A stretch of 64,000 bases of DNA from assembly GCF_004745425.1 (NCBI RefSeq), contig NZ_PGGK01000005.1, positions 159,425 to 223,424 of the forward strand. The letters run 5' to 3'. A model generated the notes under the pieces. The model saw only the letters and a program-made list of their open reading frames with translations. It had not been told where the DNA came from and did no database searches. Of this stretch, positions 17,719 to 27,802 are shown in pieces (the first letter of the stretch is position 1; each line of letters starts with the position of its first letter). This DNA is from Methanolobus halotolerans. Lineage in GTDB: Archaea; Halobacteriota; Methanosarcinia; Methanosarcinales; Methanosarcinaceae. Position numbers and translations under genes: made by a program.

Positions 17719-20700
17719 TGCCAAAACGTACGGATATTAAAAAGGTTCTCCTGATAGGTTCAGGGCCCATTATGATAGGGCAGGGTGCAGAGTTCGATTT
17801 CTCCGGGAGTCAGGCATGCAGGTCGCTCAAGGAAGAGGGTATGCAGGTCGTGCTTGTGAACTCTAACCCTGCGACCATCATGACCGATCCAGAGATGGCG
17901 GATGCAGTCTACATCGAGCCTCTTGAAGTGAAATCTGTCGAGAAGATAATAGAGAAGGAAAGGCCTGACGGTATCATTGCAGGTATAGGAGGCCAGACAG
18001 GTCTTAATATCACAAGTGAGCTTGCAGAACACGGCATTCTTGAAAAATATAATGTGGAGCTTCTTGGAACCCCCCTTGAGGCCATCAAGAACACAGAAGA
18101 CCGTGAACTCTTCAAACGCAGAATGGAGAGTATTGGGGAAAAAGTACCACGCAGCAGGGCAATATCCACACTAAAGGAAGCAGAGGAACTTATAGATGAG
18201 CTCGGACTTCCGCTCATCATCCGCCCGGCATACACTCTCGGCGGAGCTGGTGGCGGTATAGCTCACTCCAGGGAACAACTTCTGGAGATAACTGAAAGAG
18301 GCCTTCGACGAAGCCGTATAAGCCAGGTGCTGATCGAGGAAAGTGTTCTCGGTTGGAAGGAATTCGAATACGAGGTCATGCGTGATGGCAATGATACATG
18401 TATAGTTATCTGTAACATGGAGAACCTTGACCCCATGGGTGTCCACACAGGAGAATCCATTGTAGTCACTCCTTCCCAGACTCTTAGTGATGATGAACAT
18501 CAAATGCTCAGGACTGCTGCGATCAAGATCATCAGATCCTTCGGAATCGAGGGCGGCTGTAATATCCAGTTCGCCATCAAGGATGGGGATTACCGTATCG
18601 TGGAAGTAAACCCGCGGGTATCAAGATCATCAGCCCTTGCATCAAAGGCAACGGGCTACCCCATAGCCAGAGTAACAGCAAAGATAGCTATCGGCATGGC
18701 ACTGGACGAGATCCTCAATGATGTGACCAAGCAGACCCCTGCATCCTTCGAGCCCACCATCGACTATGTAGTCACGAAGATCCCGAGATGGCCCTTTGAC
18801 AAGTTCGTCAATGCAGACAGGACACTTACCACTGCCATGAAGAGTACCGGTGAGGTAATGTCCATCGGACGGACGATCGAGGAATCACTGCTCAAGGCTG
18901 TACGTTCACTGGACATCAATATGGATTTCGGATCGGATGAGTGGTCAGCCAGTGAGATAAAGACCCTTCTCAGGACACCTACAAGTGAGCGCCTGTTCGT
19001 TATCTATCATGCTCTTTGCAATGGCTTCTCCATCGAGGAAGTCTCCAGGTTAAGCGGGATAGATGTCTTCTTCCTGAGGAAGATAAAGAACATCGTTGAC
19101 ATGGAGGAAAGTATAAGGGGAGCAGGTTTGTCCGGTAGTATACCGGATGAGATGCTCAAGGATGCGAAACGCTTAGGACTTACCGATGCACGCATTGCAG
19201 AAGTCGCCGGGAAGAGCCGGGAAGAGATCAACGACCAGAGGCGCAATGCAGGTGTCAGTTCAACTTATAAGATGGTAGATACCTGTGCTGCGGAATTTGC
19301 TGCAGCGACTCCTTATTATTATTCATGCTACGAGCAGATGTGTGAAGCAGAACCATCTGACCGTAAGAAGATACTGATCCTGGGTTCCGGTCCAATACGC
19401 ATCGGACAGGGTATAGAATTCGACTACTGTACAGTTCACGCGGTGGCGGCTATCCGCGAGGCAGGCATCGAGGCACATATCATCAATAACAACCCGGAGA
19501 CGGTATCTACTGACTATGATACCTCGGATAAGCTATTCTTCGAGCCTCTGACCCTGGAAGACGTCATGAATGTCATCGAGAAGGAGAATCCGGACGGTGT
19601 GCTTGTACAGTTCGGAGGACAGACATCCGTCAACCTTGCACTACCTCTTGAAAAAGAGCTCATAAGGCGCAGTGACCTGAAGACTGTTATCATGGGTACA
19701 TCCCCTGCGGACATCGATGTTGCAGAGAACAGGGAAAAGTTCAACGTTATGATGAGCAAGCTGGAGATCAACCAGCCGGATGCAGGTTATGCTATCTCGC
19801 AGGAACAGGCTATCGAGATAGCCAACAGGATAGGCTACCCGGTGCTTGTGAGACCATCATACGTACTGGGCGGTCGTGCAATGGAAATAGTCTATGACCA
19901 GAACGATCTCGAGCGCTATATGCGTGAGGCTGTGAAGGTGTCTCCCGAGCACCCAATACTCATCGATGACTTCCTTGAGGGAGCTGTGGAGATAGATGTG
20001 GACGCCGTGTGTGATGGCAAGGATGTGCTCATCGGTGCCATTATGGAACATATCGAGGAAGCGGGTGTGCACTCAGGCGATTCCGCATGTGTGATCCCGC
20101 CACAGTCACTTTCAGAAGAGATCCTCGAAATAGTACGTGATTATACCCGTAAGATCGCACTGGCCCTGAACGTAAAGGGTCTTGTGAACATTCAAATGGC
20201 TAAGAAGGGCGACACAATATACGTCCTTGAAGCAAACCCGCGCTCAAGCAGGACCATCCCCTTTGTATCCAAGGCAGTCGGCCTGCCGCTGGCAAAAATA
20301 GCAGCAAGGGTGATAATGGGAATAAGACTGGAGGAGCTTGGCTATGCATCCGGCAACGAACCTAAGGTCAAACACGTATCTGTAAAAGAAGTACTGCTGC
20401 CCTTTGATAAACTTCCGGGAGCAGATCCGATACTTGGACCTGAAATGAAAAGTACAGGCGAGGTCATGGGTGTTGACTACGATTACGGCAGAGCATTCTT
20501 CAAAGCACAGCTCAGTGCCGATAACCTGCTCCCACTCACAGGAAAGGTCTTTGTCTCAGTAAGGGACGAGGACAGGGAGCAGCTTGTTGATGTGGCCAAC
20601 AAGCTCAAAGATGCAGGTATTGAACTGCTTGGTACCAAAGGAACAGCGGATTACCTTGAAGAACATGGCATTGAAATGGGAATTGTTAAGAAGGTCCATG

Positions 20701-20948
20701 ACGGCAGTCCCAATGTCATTGACATGATGCGCCGGTATGAGGTTGCTCTTGTCATAAACACCCCTAACGACAAGCTTTCAAGGGAAGACAGTTCAAGGAT
20801 ACGCCGTGCGGCTGTGGATTTCAAGGTGCCTTACATTACAACCATCCAGGCGGCCATTGCAGCATCTAACGCCATAGTGTCCATGAAGAAGGGTGAAGGT
20901 ACTGTCAAATCCATTAATGAATATCACAGGGAAATTATAAGTTCTTAA
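17718..20948 (+). CDS. carB: Carbamoyl-phosphate synthase large subunit
   Basis: 1076 residues with the typical internal duplication: two ATP-grasp halves that phosphorylate bicarbonate and then carbamate ([20 protein letters not shown] near the N-terminus and its second copy [18 protein letters not shown] at about 550), an oligomerisation segment between them, and a C-terminal MGS-like allosteric domain from about 940. It is full-length, so synthesis of carbamoyl phosphate from glutamine, bicarbonate and ATP should be intact. Coupled to carA (TAATG) and 34 bases from argG. Confidence 0.97.
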   Translation: MPKRTDIKKVLLIGSGPIMIGQGAEFDFSGSQACRSLKEEGMQVVLVNSNPATIMTDPEMADAVYIEPLEVKSVEKIIEKERPDGIIAGIGGQTGLNITSELAEHGILEKYNVELLGTPLEAIKNTEDRELFKRRMESIGEKVPRSRAISTLKEAEELIDELGLPLIIRPAYTLGGAGGGIAHSREQLLEITERGLRRSRISQVLIEESVLGWKEFEYEVMRDGNDTCIVICNMENLDPMGVHTGESIVVTPSQTLSDDEHQMLRTAAIKIIRSFGIEGGCNIQFAIKDGDYRIVEVNPRVSRSSALASKATGYPIARVTAKIAIGMALDEILNDVTKQTPASFEPTIDYVVTKIPRWPFDKFVNADRTLTTAMKSTGEVMSIGRTIEESLLKAVRSLDINMDFGSDEWSASEIKTLLRTPTSERLFVIYHALCNGFSIEEVSRLSGIDVFFLRKIKNIVDMEESIRGAGLSGSIPDEMLKDAKRLGLTDARIAEVAGKSREEINDQRRNAGVSSTYKMVDTCAAEFAAATPYYYSCYEQMCEAEPSDRKKILILGSGPIRIGQGIEFDYCTVHAVAAIREAGIEAHIINNNPETVSTDYDTSDKLFFEPLTLEDVMNVIEKENPDGVLVQFGGQTSVNLALPLEKELIRRSDLKTVIMGTSPADIDVAENREKFNVMMSKLEINQPDAGYAISQEQAIEIANRIGYPVLVRPSYVLGGRAMEIVYDQNDLERYMREAVKVSPEHPILIDDFLEGAVEIDVDAVCDGKDVLIGAIMEHIEEAGVHSGDSACVIPPQSLSEEILEIVRDYTRKIALALNVKGLVNIQMAKKGDTIYVLEANPRSSRTIPFVSKAVGLPLAKIAARVIMGIRLEELGYASGNEPKVKHVSVKEVLLPFDKLPGADPILGPEMKSTGEVMGVDYDYGRAFFKAQLSADNLLPLTGKVFVSVRDEDREQLVDVANKLKDAGIELLGTKGTADYLEEHGIEMGIVKKVHDGSPNVIDMMRRYEVALVINTPNDKLSREDSSRIRRAAVDFKVPYITTIQAAIAASNAIVSMKKGEGTVKSINEYHREIISS

Positions 20949-20982
20949 TTTTAAGAATAGAAGGAAGGATAGGAGTTTTCTT

Positions 20983-22164
20983 ATGTCAAAGAAAGTTGTA
21001 CTTGCTTATTCAGGCGGTCTTGACACTTCGGTGTGCATCCCGCTGCTCAAGGAAGAATATGGCTGCGACGAGGTAATTACAGTCGCAGTAGATGTAGGCC
21101 AGCCAAAAGAGGATGTCGCTCAGGCAGAGGAGAAGGCGCAGAAGATCAGTGACAAGCACTTCACCCTTGATGTGCGTGATGAGTTCGTGAAAGACTACAT
21201 TTTCCCTCTTATCAAGGCCAACGGAGACTATGAGGGTTATGTGATGGGCACTTCCATCGCCCGCCCGCTCATTGCTAGGAAGGTTGTCGAGATAGCGAAA
21301 CAGGAAGGCGCAGTGGCACTTGCACATGGCTGTACCGGCAAGGGTAATGACCAGCTACGTTTCGAGGCTGTATTCCGCCTGACGGACATGGAGGTCATCG
21401 CACCCATGAGGGACATGAACCTCACCCGCGAGTGGGAGATCGAGTATGCGAAGAAGCACGGCATACCTGTTACCGTCACAACAGCAAAGCCCTGGAGTGT
21501 GGATGAGAATATCTGGAGCCGCAGTATCGAGGGCGGTAAACTGGAAGACCCCGGATTCATCCCGCCTGAGGAGATATACCAGTGGACGGTGTCCCCGGAA
21601 GCAGCACCTGCCGGACAGATCCTTGTCATAGGTTTCGAGAACGGTGTCCCTGTATCCCTGGACGGTCAGAAGATGGGCGGCGTGGAACTTATCGAGAGGC
21701 TCAACGAGCTCGCAGGTTCCCACGGAATCGGAAGAACGGACATGATCGAGGACCGCGTGCTGGGTCTGAAAGCGAGGGAGAACTACGAGCACCCCGCAGC
21801 CACCGTGCTTCTGACAGCCCACAGGGACCTCGAGAAGCTGGTACTCACACGGGCGGAGCTCAAATTCAAGAAGGGTGTGGACGAGCAGTGGTCAGAGCTT
21901 GCATATTACGGCCTGGTGGACGAGCCGCTCTACCACGACCTGAATGCCTTCATAGACAAGACCCAGGAGCGAGTAACAGGCACTGTCACCGTGAAACTTC
22001 ACAAAGGCAGCGTCATCATACTGGCAAGGACATCTTCCTACGCTCTCTACTCAGAGGACCTCGTTTCATTCGACAGCGCCACCATCGACCAGAAGGACGC
22101 CGAAGGGTTCGCAAAATATCATGGCTTCCAGGCCCGGATGTACAGGAAAGTTATTGATAAGTGA
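20983..22164 (+). CDS. argG: Argininosuccinate synthase
   Basis: 393 residues with the N-type PP-loop [11 protein letters not shown] at residues 5-15, and downstream family motifs such as [14 protein letters not shown] and [16 protein letters not shown]. It joins citrulline and aspartate using ATP in arginine synthesis. It follows carB by 34 bases on the same strand and ends at a strong terminator, making carA-carB-argG a three-gene unit. The partner lyase argH lies at 37069-38553 as a separate locus. Confidence 0.97.
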   Translation: MSKKVVLAYSGGLDTSVCIPLLKEEYGCDEVITVAVDVGQPKEDVAQAEEKAQKISDKHFTLDVRDEFVKDYIFPLIKANGDYEGYVMGTSIARPLIARKVVEIAKQEGAVALAHGCTGKGNDQLRFEAVFRLTDMEVIAPMRDMNLTREWEIEYAKKHGIPVTVTTAKPWSVDENIWSRSIEGGKLEDPGFIPPEEIYQWTVSPEAAPAGQILVIGFENGVPVSLDGQKMGGVELIERLNELAGSHGIGRTDMIEDRVLGLKARENYEHPAATVLLTAHRDLEKLVLTRAELKFKKGVDEQWSELAYYGLVDEPLYHDLNAFIDKTQERVTGTVTVKLHKGSVIILARTSSYALYSEDLVSFDSATIDQKDAEGFAKYHGFQARMYRKVIDK

Positions 22165-22197
22165 AATCGTATGTCATTAGGCATACGATTATTTTTT
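22165..22197 (+). terminator. Transcription terminator of carAB-argG
   Basis: AATCGTATG (22165-22173) and CATACGATT (22182-22190) form a perfect 9-bp stem with an 8-base loop directly after the argG stop codon, followed by ATTTTTT. This is a bacterial-looking stem plus U-tract; in archaea the U-tract alone often suffices. Confidence 0.75.
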
Positions 22198-22324
22198 AAT
22201 CTTAGGCTTTTAGAAAATATATACTTTTTTTTACAGTGTATTTCTCGCTTTAGATTTAATTTCGATAAGAACTGGTCAACAGTCTGCAAATATTAATTTA
22301 TGACCTCGAATATTATCAATTGTA

Positions 22325-22506
22325 GTTTTCTCCAGTGTATTGAAGGTCGGAGTGAAAACACCTCGGAATCAACTATAGGTGTAACGGAGATGCCTCGTAC
22401 AAAGAGTTAATGTATCAATGATACCCTTAATGCATAAATGGAAGGATTGTTTTAAAAGATCGGTTGCGAAGATAGTCGTTATCCTGCAACCGGAGTAGTT
22501 TTTTGA
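22325..22506 (+). ncRNA. Candidate structured non-coding RNA in the argG-dedA gap
   Basis: The 400-base gap after argG has no open frame but several stems in series. GTTTTCTCC (22325-22333) can pair with GGAG plus AAAAC (22349-22359), or ACACCT (22358-22363) with AGGTGT (22377-22382); these two are mutually exclusive. GTATC/GATAC (22412-22424) follows. CGGTTGC (22461-22467) pairs with GCAACCG (22486-22492) with an inner GATA/TATC pair, and TTTTTTG follows at 22499-22505, like an RNA terminator. It may be a small RNA ending at that U-tract or a leader for the downstream gene at 22566. Strand and ends are inferred. Confidence 0.4.
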
Positions 22507-22565
22507 ATTAAAGTAACTAAATACAGAATATATTTGTAACTTTGTAAAACAGAGGAAGACATGTC

Positions 22566-23015
22566 ATGGTCGATATAATGCTACTGCTGAATGATTATGG
22601 TTATGTCAGCCTCTTTATCACAAGTTTTCTGGCCTCAACGATTTTGCCACTTGGTTCCGAGGGTCTTGTTATACTGATGGTCCTTGGTAACTTCAACATC
22701 CATACTGTTGTTCTTGTGGCATCAGTAGCGAATTTCCTAGGCTCATGTACTTCCTATTACATCGGATCTACGGGGAGGAATCTCCTCATAAGCAAATATA
22801 TGCGTATATCCGATGAGCAGCTCAAACGTGCAGAGAACTGTTTCAGAAAATACGGCACTTTATCTCTTCTTTTCACCTGGCTGCCGGGTATAGGAGATGC
22901 CATTACCGTAGTCGCAGGCCTCTTACGGTACAAATTCATTAACTTCGCCATATTAGTTTTCGTAGGAAAGTTTTTCAGATATGCAGCTATCGCCTACTTT
23001 GCCAGTCACTTTTGA
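22566..23015 (+). CDS. DedA/SNARE-associated family membrane protein (YqaA-like)
   Basis: 149 residues, almost entirely hydrophobic helices. The first part (YVSLFITSFLASTILPLGSEG) and the GxxxGxxxxYYIGSTGR segment followed by FTWLPGIGDAITVVAGLL match the short YqaA branch of DedA proteins, which lacks the full-length DedA ends. DedA-family proteins act as lipid or proton-dependent transporters or scramblases; the archaeal role is unknown. The start ATG at 22566 has GAGGAAG upstream. Confidence 0.82.
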   Translation: MVDIMLLLNDYGYVSLFITSFLASTILPLGSEGLVILMVLGNFNIHTVVLVASVANFLGSCTSYYIGSTGRNLLISKYMRISDEQLKRAENCFRKYGTLSLLFTWLPGIGDAITVVAGLLRYKFINFAILVFVGKFFRYAAIAYFASHF

Positions 23016-23100
23016 ACAAAGAAACAGAGTGAATCTTGATTTCTATGAGAACAGGTTTAGCGGATCTAGGTGTCTGGAACAAGTTCAGGAAACAGGAAGT

Positions 23101-24102
23101 TCATGCAAATATCTCGTCAGGTATCTTAAAAATAAAAGTCGAACCAATCCCAGGTTGACTTTGGACCCAGATGCGTCCCTTATGTAGCTCTACAAACTTT
23201 TTAGCAATAGACAGCCCGAGTCCTGTGCCTTGATTCTCTTTATTGCACATTTGTCCGGCCTGTTCGAAAGGTTCGAAGATGGTTTCCAGTTCTGATTTTC
23301 TGATACCAATCCCGGTATCGGCTATCATCACGGTCAGAACCTTGTCCGACATCGCTGTTGCGATATCGACACGACCCCCCTCAGGTGTGAATTTGATAGC
23401 ATTGCTTGCAAGATTGAAAATTATCTGTTTTATCTTGAGTTTGTCTGCTATAATTTCTGCAAGTTCGTTGTTTGAAACGAATGTAAGTTTAATTCTCTTC
23501 TTTGAAGCAAGGGGGTAAAGTATTGTCTTTATTTCTTCTAAAGTATCTGAAATATTGAACTTCTCCTGGTTGAGTTTCATCTGACCTGACTCGATCTTTG
23601 AAATATCAAGTATCTGATTAATCAACTCCAGCAGATGCTTTCCACTTGAAGAGATGTTACTTACAAAACGTGTCTGCTTATCATTGAGATTTCCATACAT
23701 TTCCTCCATGAGCAGGTCTGAAAAGCCTATGATCGAATTAAGAGGTGTGCGAATCTCATGGCTCATATTAGCAAGGAACTCGCTCTTCGCCCGGTTGGCA
23801 TGATCTGCCGTATGAGCGGCGAGTAAGATATCTTTTTCAAGTTCTATTCTCTTATTTATCTCAGTCCTTGCTTCCTGCCATCTCCTGAAAGAAAAAAAGG
23901 TAAAAGTTACTGCAAAATAAAGCGAAAGAATGAATAATACCCCAAGTTGCCACAATTCATGAAATTCCACATAAGAGAAGATGATCTCATATAGACGAAA
24001 ATAGGATGAAACAAATAAAACAAGGCATCCGAATAAGAGTATCAACGTTAGTTCCTGTCGTGCAGCATTTTTTGACAAGTGCAGATCATCAATATTAACC
24101 AT
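23101..24102 (-). CDS. Membrane-bound sensor histidine kinase
   Basis: 333 residues. Two membrane helices (about 18-40 and 52-72) with a very short extracytoplasmic loop are followed by a HisKA domain with H-box NMSHEIRTPLN near residue 113, then a HATPase domain with the N, G1 (DTGIGI) and G2 (GTGLGLSIAKK) boxes, ending near 325. There is no recognisable extracellular sensor domain, so sensing is probably intramembrane. No response regulator is adjacent; methanogen kinases are often orphan. The kinase class is certain; its signal and partner unknown. Confidence 0.9.
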   Translation of the reverse strand: MVNIDDLHLSKNAARQELTLILLFGCLVLFVSSYFRLYEIIFSYVEFHELWQLGVLFILSLYFAVTFTFFSFRRWQEARTEINKRIELEKDILLAAHTADHANRAKSEFLANMSHEIRTPLNSIIGFSDLLMEEMYGNLNDKQTRFVSNISSSGKHLLELINQILDISKIESGQMKLNQEKFNISDTLEEIKTILYPLASKKRIKLTFVSNNELAEIIADKLKIKQIIFNLASNAIKFTPEGGRVDIATAMSDKVLTVMIADTGIGIRKSELETIFEPFEQAGQMCNKENQGTGLGLSIAKKFVELHKGRIWVQSQPGIGSTFIFKIPDEIFA

Positions 24103-24390
24103 GCTTTTTTCTCCCAGGATACTGTATATAAGTATTACACTAATTATTTTGAGAATATGCTTTATTATATTTATTAAAATAAATAGTATATTAACTTATT
24201 TTATACCACCTGTATAATAAAGTATAAATGTAATCAGCTTTACTTTCTTCACTATCTTCACAATTTTGCCCGCATACAATTGAAGCTCCCTGAATTCGAC
24301 AAGTATTTATCTCATAATCCCTGACTTTGACTGTAGAATCTCTCAATGGATTTCTATAAGAGATTATCACAAATAATGGAGTGAAATTGA

Positions 24391-24567
24391 ATGGTAGCTA
24401 TTGTTGATAAGGATTTATGTACTGGATGTGGAGCATGTGTCGATTCCTGCCCTGTTGAAGCGATCTCAATGAGTGCCGAAGACCTTGCGGTAATCGATGC
24501 TGACACCTGCGTGGACTGTGGAGACTGTGTAGAAATTTGCCCGGTTGATGCAATTTCGTTAGAATAA
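24391..24567 (+). CDS. Small 2[4Fe-4S] ferredoxin
   Basis: 58 residues, MVAIVDKD... with two complete CxxCxxCxxxCP motifs (Cys10/13/16/20 and Cys40/43/46/50), the classic clostridial-type ferredoxin of methanogens. GGAGTGA at 24378-24384, six bases before the ATG, gives a strong translation start. It would carry low-potential electrons between enzymes such as CO dehydrogenase, hydrogenase or Rnf and biosynthetic or bifurcating enzymes. A 7-bp inverted repeat (AATCTCT/AGAGATT, 24337-24365) lies in its 5' region. It is a single gene followed by a T-rich stretch. Confidence 0.93.
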   Translation: MVAIVDKDLCTGCGACVDSCPVEAISMSAEDLAVIDADTCVDCGDCVEICPVDAISLE

Positions 24568-24604
24568 TGCCAAAATTTCCTGTTTCTTTTTTAATTTGAG
24601 TACT

Positions 24605-24718
24605 ATGGAGGCATGCCGTAAAATAAAAGATATCGCGAGATCGTCAAATGATACAAATAAGGGTCCCGGGATTACCTGGCTCAAAGACCCGGCCGGGAAT
24701 ATCCTGTTTATAATTTAA
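24605..24718 (+). pseudogene. Relic of a glyoxalase/VOC-family gene 3' end
   Basis: A 37-codon frame ends PGITWLKDPAGNILFII, which is the characteristic last strand and tail of vicinal-oxygen-chelate (glyoxalase/bleomycin-resistance) proteins (W.KDP.GN..). Nothing like the rest of a VOC domain precedes it and there is no ribosome binding site, so it appears to be the remaining 3' end of a lost gene. The family call rests only on this short tail. Confidence 0.45.
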
Positions 24719-24798
24719 GATGCCAGTTTACTGCCTGACATATATTCAAATTCTTAAATACAGACAAAATATTCAAACTAAAAGAAAAAAAGGTATAT

Positions 24799-25464
24799 TC
24801 AACCCTTATTTGAACCAAGATACTTACTGAACCATTCCCCTGCCAGCCTGGCTGCTTCTTCCAGCGTTCCCGGTTCCTCGAAAAGATGGGTCGCACCGCG
24901 AACCAGCTCCATTCTCTTTTCTGAGTCCAGTCTTTCTAAAGCCCACTTGTTCATCTCTATTACAGGACTATCCATGTTGCCCACGATCAGCAATGTGGGT
25001 GCTTTTACGTTTGCCAATGCCCTGTCTGCAAGGTCGGGCCTTCCTCCCCTCGAAACTACGGCCCTGGTCTGGCCGGGTCTCTCACTGGCAGCAATAAGGG
25101 CTGCAGCAGCGCCTGTACTTGCACCGAAGTATCCTATTTTAAGATTGGCAGTTGCCGGATTTTCAACAACCCAGTCTGTGACTGCAACAAGGCGTTCGGC
25201 AAGCATTTCTATATCAAAACGAAACTGTGCGGTTTGATTGTCAATCTCCTCCTCCCCCGGAGTCAGCAGATCGAACAGAAGAGTAGCAAGCCCCTGTCCT
25301 TGGAGATAACCAGCCACAAACCTGTTCCTGGGACTGAATCTACTGCTACCGCTTCCGTGTGCAAATATAACAATACCTTTTGCACCACCGGGAATGTCGA
25401 GGTTCCCTCCAAGGGATATTGAATCAATAGTGATCTTGACACTGTTCTCTTCCTTATCTGCCAT
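24799..25464 (-). CDS. Dienelactone-hydrolase-like alpha/beta hydrolase
   Basis: About 221 residues from the ATG at 25464, chosen because it follows the previous gene by four bases with GGGGGTAAG upstream; an earlier start would overlap that gene. The catalytic serine lies in the elbow GYFGASTGAAAAL, the acid in VGNMDSP and the histidine in GATHLF, with an oxyanion-hole HGSGSSRFSPRN. The substrate is unknown. It is paired with a phosphoribosyltransferase gene; in some bacteria these two domains occur as one fused protein (for example mycobacterial Rv0571c), which supports a joint function. Confidence 0.85.
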   Translation of the reverse strand: MADKEENSVKITIDSISLGGNLDIPGGAKGIVIFAHGSGSSRFSPRNRFVAGYLQGQGLATLLFDLLTPGEEEIDNQTAQFRFDIEMLAERLVAVTDWVVENPATANLKIGYFGASTGAAAALIAASERPGQTRAVVSRGGRPDLADRALANVKAPTLLIVGNMDSPVIEMNKWALERLDSEKRMELVRGATHLFEEPGTLEEAARLAGEWFSKYLGSNKG

Positions 25465-25468
25465 CTTC

Positions 25469-26140
25469 TTACCCCCTTGAAGGCATAACGGGTCCGGCCA
25501 TTTCATCAGCTTTCTTCAGCAGGTCGCATACTTCCTTGTCGCTTGTCTGGGCAAAATTCTCATACCATGCTCCCACACCGTAGAAAGGCTCAGGTGTTGT
25601 CAGACACACAGTCCTATCAACCTCTGCCGCAAACTCGTCACATGCTTCCCTGGACGCAGTCGGTACTGCCACGATTATTTTGTCCGGGTTCTGCTTTCTC
25701 AGGGCCTGGAATGCTGCTTTCATGGTAGCGCCTGTAGCTAGCCCGTCATCTATAAGAATGGCTGTCTTTCCAGTAACATCCAGTTCAGGCTTACCTTTAC
25801 GATACATTTCTTCTCTTCTTTCCAGTTCCACCCTTTCTGACGCAACGACCGAATCGATCGCTTCCCCGGTTATCTGCATGGACTGCACCACACCCATGTT
25901 CATGATCTTTACGCCCCCGCTTGAAATGGCTCCCATAGCAAGTTCCTCATAACCCGGGACCCCCAGTTTCCTTACAATAAAAACATCAAGTTCCACATCA
26001 AGTTCCTTTGCTACTTCAAAAGCCACTGGAACTCCTCCTCTTGGAAGCGCAAGTAAAATAACATCCTCATGTCCGGAATATTCGGAAAGCGCCTCTGCGA
26101 GCTTTTTTCCGGCATCTGTTCGATCCTTAAAGATTACCAT
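25469..26140 (-). CDS. Phosphoribosyltransferase-family protein
   Basis: About 223 residues from the ATG at 26140 (VIFKDRTDAGKKLAE...). The PRPP-binding loop is AILIDDGLATGATMKAA near residue 125, with an LPRGGVPVAFEVA segment near residue 32 that matches the PP-loop of type I PRTases. The reaction is unknown; relatives are often annotated as putative phosphoribosyltransferases next to dienelactone hydrolases. It heads a two-gene minus-strand unit with the hydrolase, four bases apart. A second, related copy lies at 27803-28429 on the other strand. Confidence 0.87.
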   Translation of the reverse strand: MVIFKDRTDAGKKLAEALSEYSGHEDVILLALPRGGVPVAFEVAKELDVELDVFIVRKLGVPGYEELAMGAISSGGVKIMNMGVVQSMQITGEAIDSVVASERVELERREEMYRKGKPELDVTGKTAILIDDGLATGATMKAAFQALRKQNPDKIIVAVPTASREACDEFAAEVDRTVCLTTPEPFYGVGAWYENFAQTSDKEVCDLLKKADEMAGPVMPSRG

Positions 26141-26288
26141 ATAATACCCACTCCACATTGTAGTTTCTAAGGCCTGCTATTTTACTGATTCGCTTAGAAC
26201 AGAAAACAAACCTACTGATCATATCGATAAGCCTGTTCAATTTCCCGGATAGGGCCTTTTATATACAAAAAAAGCGAAGTAAATCCCG

Positions 26289-26873
26289 ATGGCTTCAAAA
26301 TCCTTTTTCAATGAAATTGTGCGAAAAGGCATTCATCTGACATCTATCCTGATAGTACTTGTCTACGCTTTTTTCGGGAAGCAGGCCACCCTTAGCCTTC
26401 TCATTACATATCTGGTGATAATCCTGACCATCGAACATCTGAGGCTTGACAGGGGATTCAAACTTCCTTTTGTCAGTTTTCTGCTGAGAAAGAAAGAGGT
26501 CTCAGGCCTTGGCTCACACGTCTACTTCACCCTCGGTGCCCTTATTGCGGTAGCTGTATTTAGTGAACATGTCGCCTATGCTGCCATACTTATGACAACC
26601 TTCGGAGATGCCAGTGCAGCGCTTGTAGGTAAAAGGATTGGAAAGATCAGGATATTCGGCAATGGCAAGTCTCTTGAAGGTCTTATTGCGGAATTGTGTA
26701 TTGATCTTGTGATAGGCTATATTTTCCTTTCCAGCTGGCAGGCAGCTATTTTGATGGCTGCAGTGGCAACGATGGTGGAGACATATTTTGTGAAAATCGA
26801 TGACAACCTTGCAATTCCCATATTTTCAGGTTTTTCTGTAGAGATATTATTCTTCCTGAGTTCCTATTTCTGA
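26289..26873 (+). CDS. Polyprenol/dolichol-kinase-like membrane protein
   Basis: 194 residues with about five to six hydrophobic helices. RKGIHLTS near the start and the cytoplasmic motif TFGDASAALVGKRIGK with NGKSLEG are the hallmarks of the SEC59/DGK1/VTE5 kinase family, CTP-dependent kinases acting on polyprenols, phytol or diacylglycerol. In archaea a role in salvaging geranylgeraniol or dolichol for archaeal lipids and glycosylation is plausible but not proven. Monocistronic and divergent from the PRTase-hydrolase pair. Confidence 0.8.
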   Translation: MASKSFFNEIVRKGIHLTSILIVLVYAFFGKQATLSLLITYLVIILTIEHLRLDRGFKLPFVSFLLRKKEVSGLGSHVYFTLGALIAVAVFSEHVAYAAILMTTFGDASAALVGKRIGKIRIFGNGKSLEGLIAELCIDLVIGYIFLSSWQAAILMAAVATMVETYFVKIDDNLAIPIFSGFSVEILFFLSSYF

Positions 26874-27060
26874 TAAATCTCTGAATAAGATTACGTGATA
26901 CAAATTACTTACGACGTTATTTTTCCCATATATTTTCGCAGTTAAAGCAAATTGGATTGTTTTCAATACAATCTAATTTTTTGAAAAGGTTTTTATAGAT
27001 CGCGAATATAGGCTATTATATCCGAAAATTACTAGCCGGAAATATTACGAGGTAATAAAT

Positions 27061-27240
27061 ATGACATCATGGGAATATGAAATAAGATCAGTTAGATTTG
27101 GTGAATTGGACCTCACAAAGCAGGACCTGAATGAACTCGGCGTAGATGGCTGGGAGCTGGTCAAATTCTCCGACGACATTGATGATAATGGTATGATCAA
27201 GGCCTTTTTCAAAAGACCGCTTGACTGTCTTGAAACATGA
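27061..27240 (+). CDS. Small DUF4177-like protein
   Basis: 59 residues: MTSWEYEIRSV... with LNELGVDGWELVKFS and AFFKRPL, the one-domain pattern of DUF4177 (W.Y......LN..G..GWELV......FK). GAGGTAAT at 27049-27056, four bases before the ATG, supports translation. These tiny alpha/beta proteins are widespread and uncharacterised. It stands alone between the kinase-like gene and the cupredoxin. Confidence 0.75.
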   Translation: MTSWEYEIRSVRFGELDLTKQDLNELGVDGWELVKFSDDIDDNGMIKAFFKRPLDCLET

Positions 27241-27386
27241 TCATATCATTTAATGTTCTTTATTATATCACATAACTCCTTTTTAAAATTACAAATTGTT
27301 ACTGTTCCTTCTGTTTCTTCTCTGCAGGTAGATTCTACGTTAATGCTTTAAACCTTATTCTCTTTGATGATATTGGGGAGTGACCA

Positions 27387-27752
27387 ATGAGAAAATTCTT
27401 GAAATGGCTGATAGCTATGGTACTTGTGGCAGCAGCGGTGCTTGCTGCAGGATGTACAGATTCCGGGCCAACGGACGATTCCGCTGATGATCAGGAGCAG
27501 GTTCAAACGAATGAAGTTTCTATGATGAGCCTTCAGTTCCAGCCTCAGAACATCAGGGTTTCAGCAGGGGATACTGTTACGTGGACAAATGATGATGCTG
27601 TGGCCCATACCGCCACTGCAGATAACGGTGAGTTCGATTCCGGGGTTCTTGAACCCGGCCAGACTTATTCCCATGCTTTTGAGGAACCTGGTACCTATGA
27701 TTACATATGTACGATACATCCTTCCATGGTGGGTACTGTTACAGTACAATAA
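27387..27752 (+). CDS. Cupredoxin (plastocyanin/amicyanin-like) lipoprotein
   Basis: 121 residues. An N-terminal signal with lipobox LAAGC (Cys23) predicts membrane anchoring outside the cell, then an acidic linker and one blue-copper domain. The type 1 copper ligands are all present: His74 in AHTAT, Cys108 and His111 in YICTIHPSM, and Met114. The small domain and short loop resemble amicyanin/halocyanin. It may shuttle electrons or bind copper at the cell surface. A copper protein is notable in a strict anaerobe but is found in several Methanosarcinaceae. Confidence 0.9.
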   Translation: MRKFLKWLIAMVLVAAAVLAAGCTDSGPTDDSADDQEQVQTNEVSMMSLQFQPQNIRVSAGDTVTWTNDDAVAHTATADNGEFDSGVLEPGQTYSHAFEEPGTYDYICTIHPSMVGTVTVQ

Positions 27753-27802
27753 GCGCATTCCGGAACTGATCCAGAGATGATTTCTCTTAACTGGAGGTAT
27801 AA

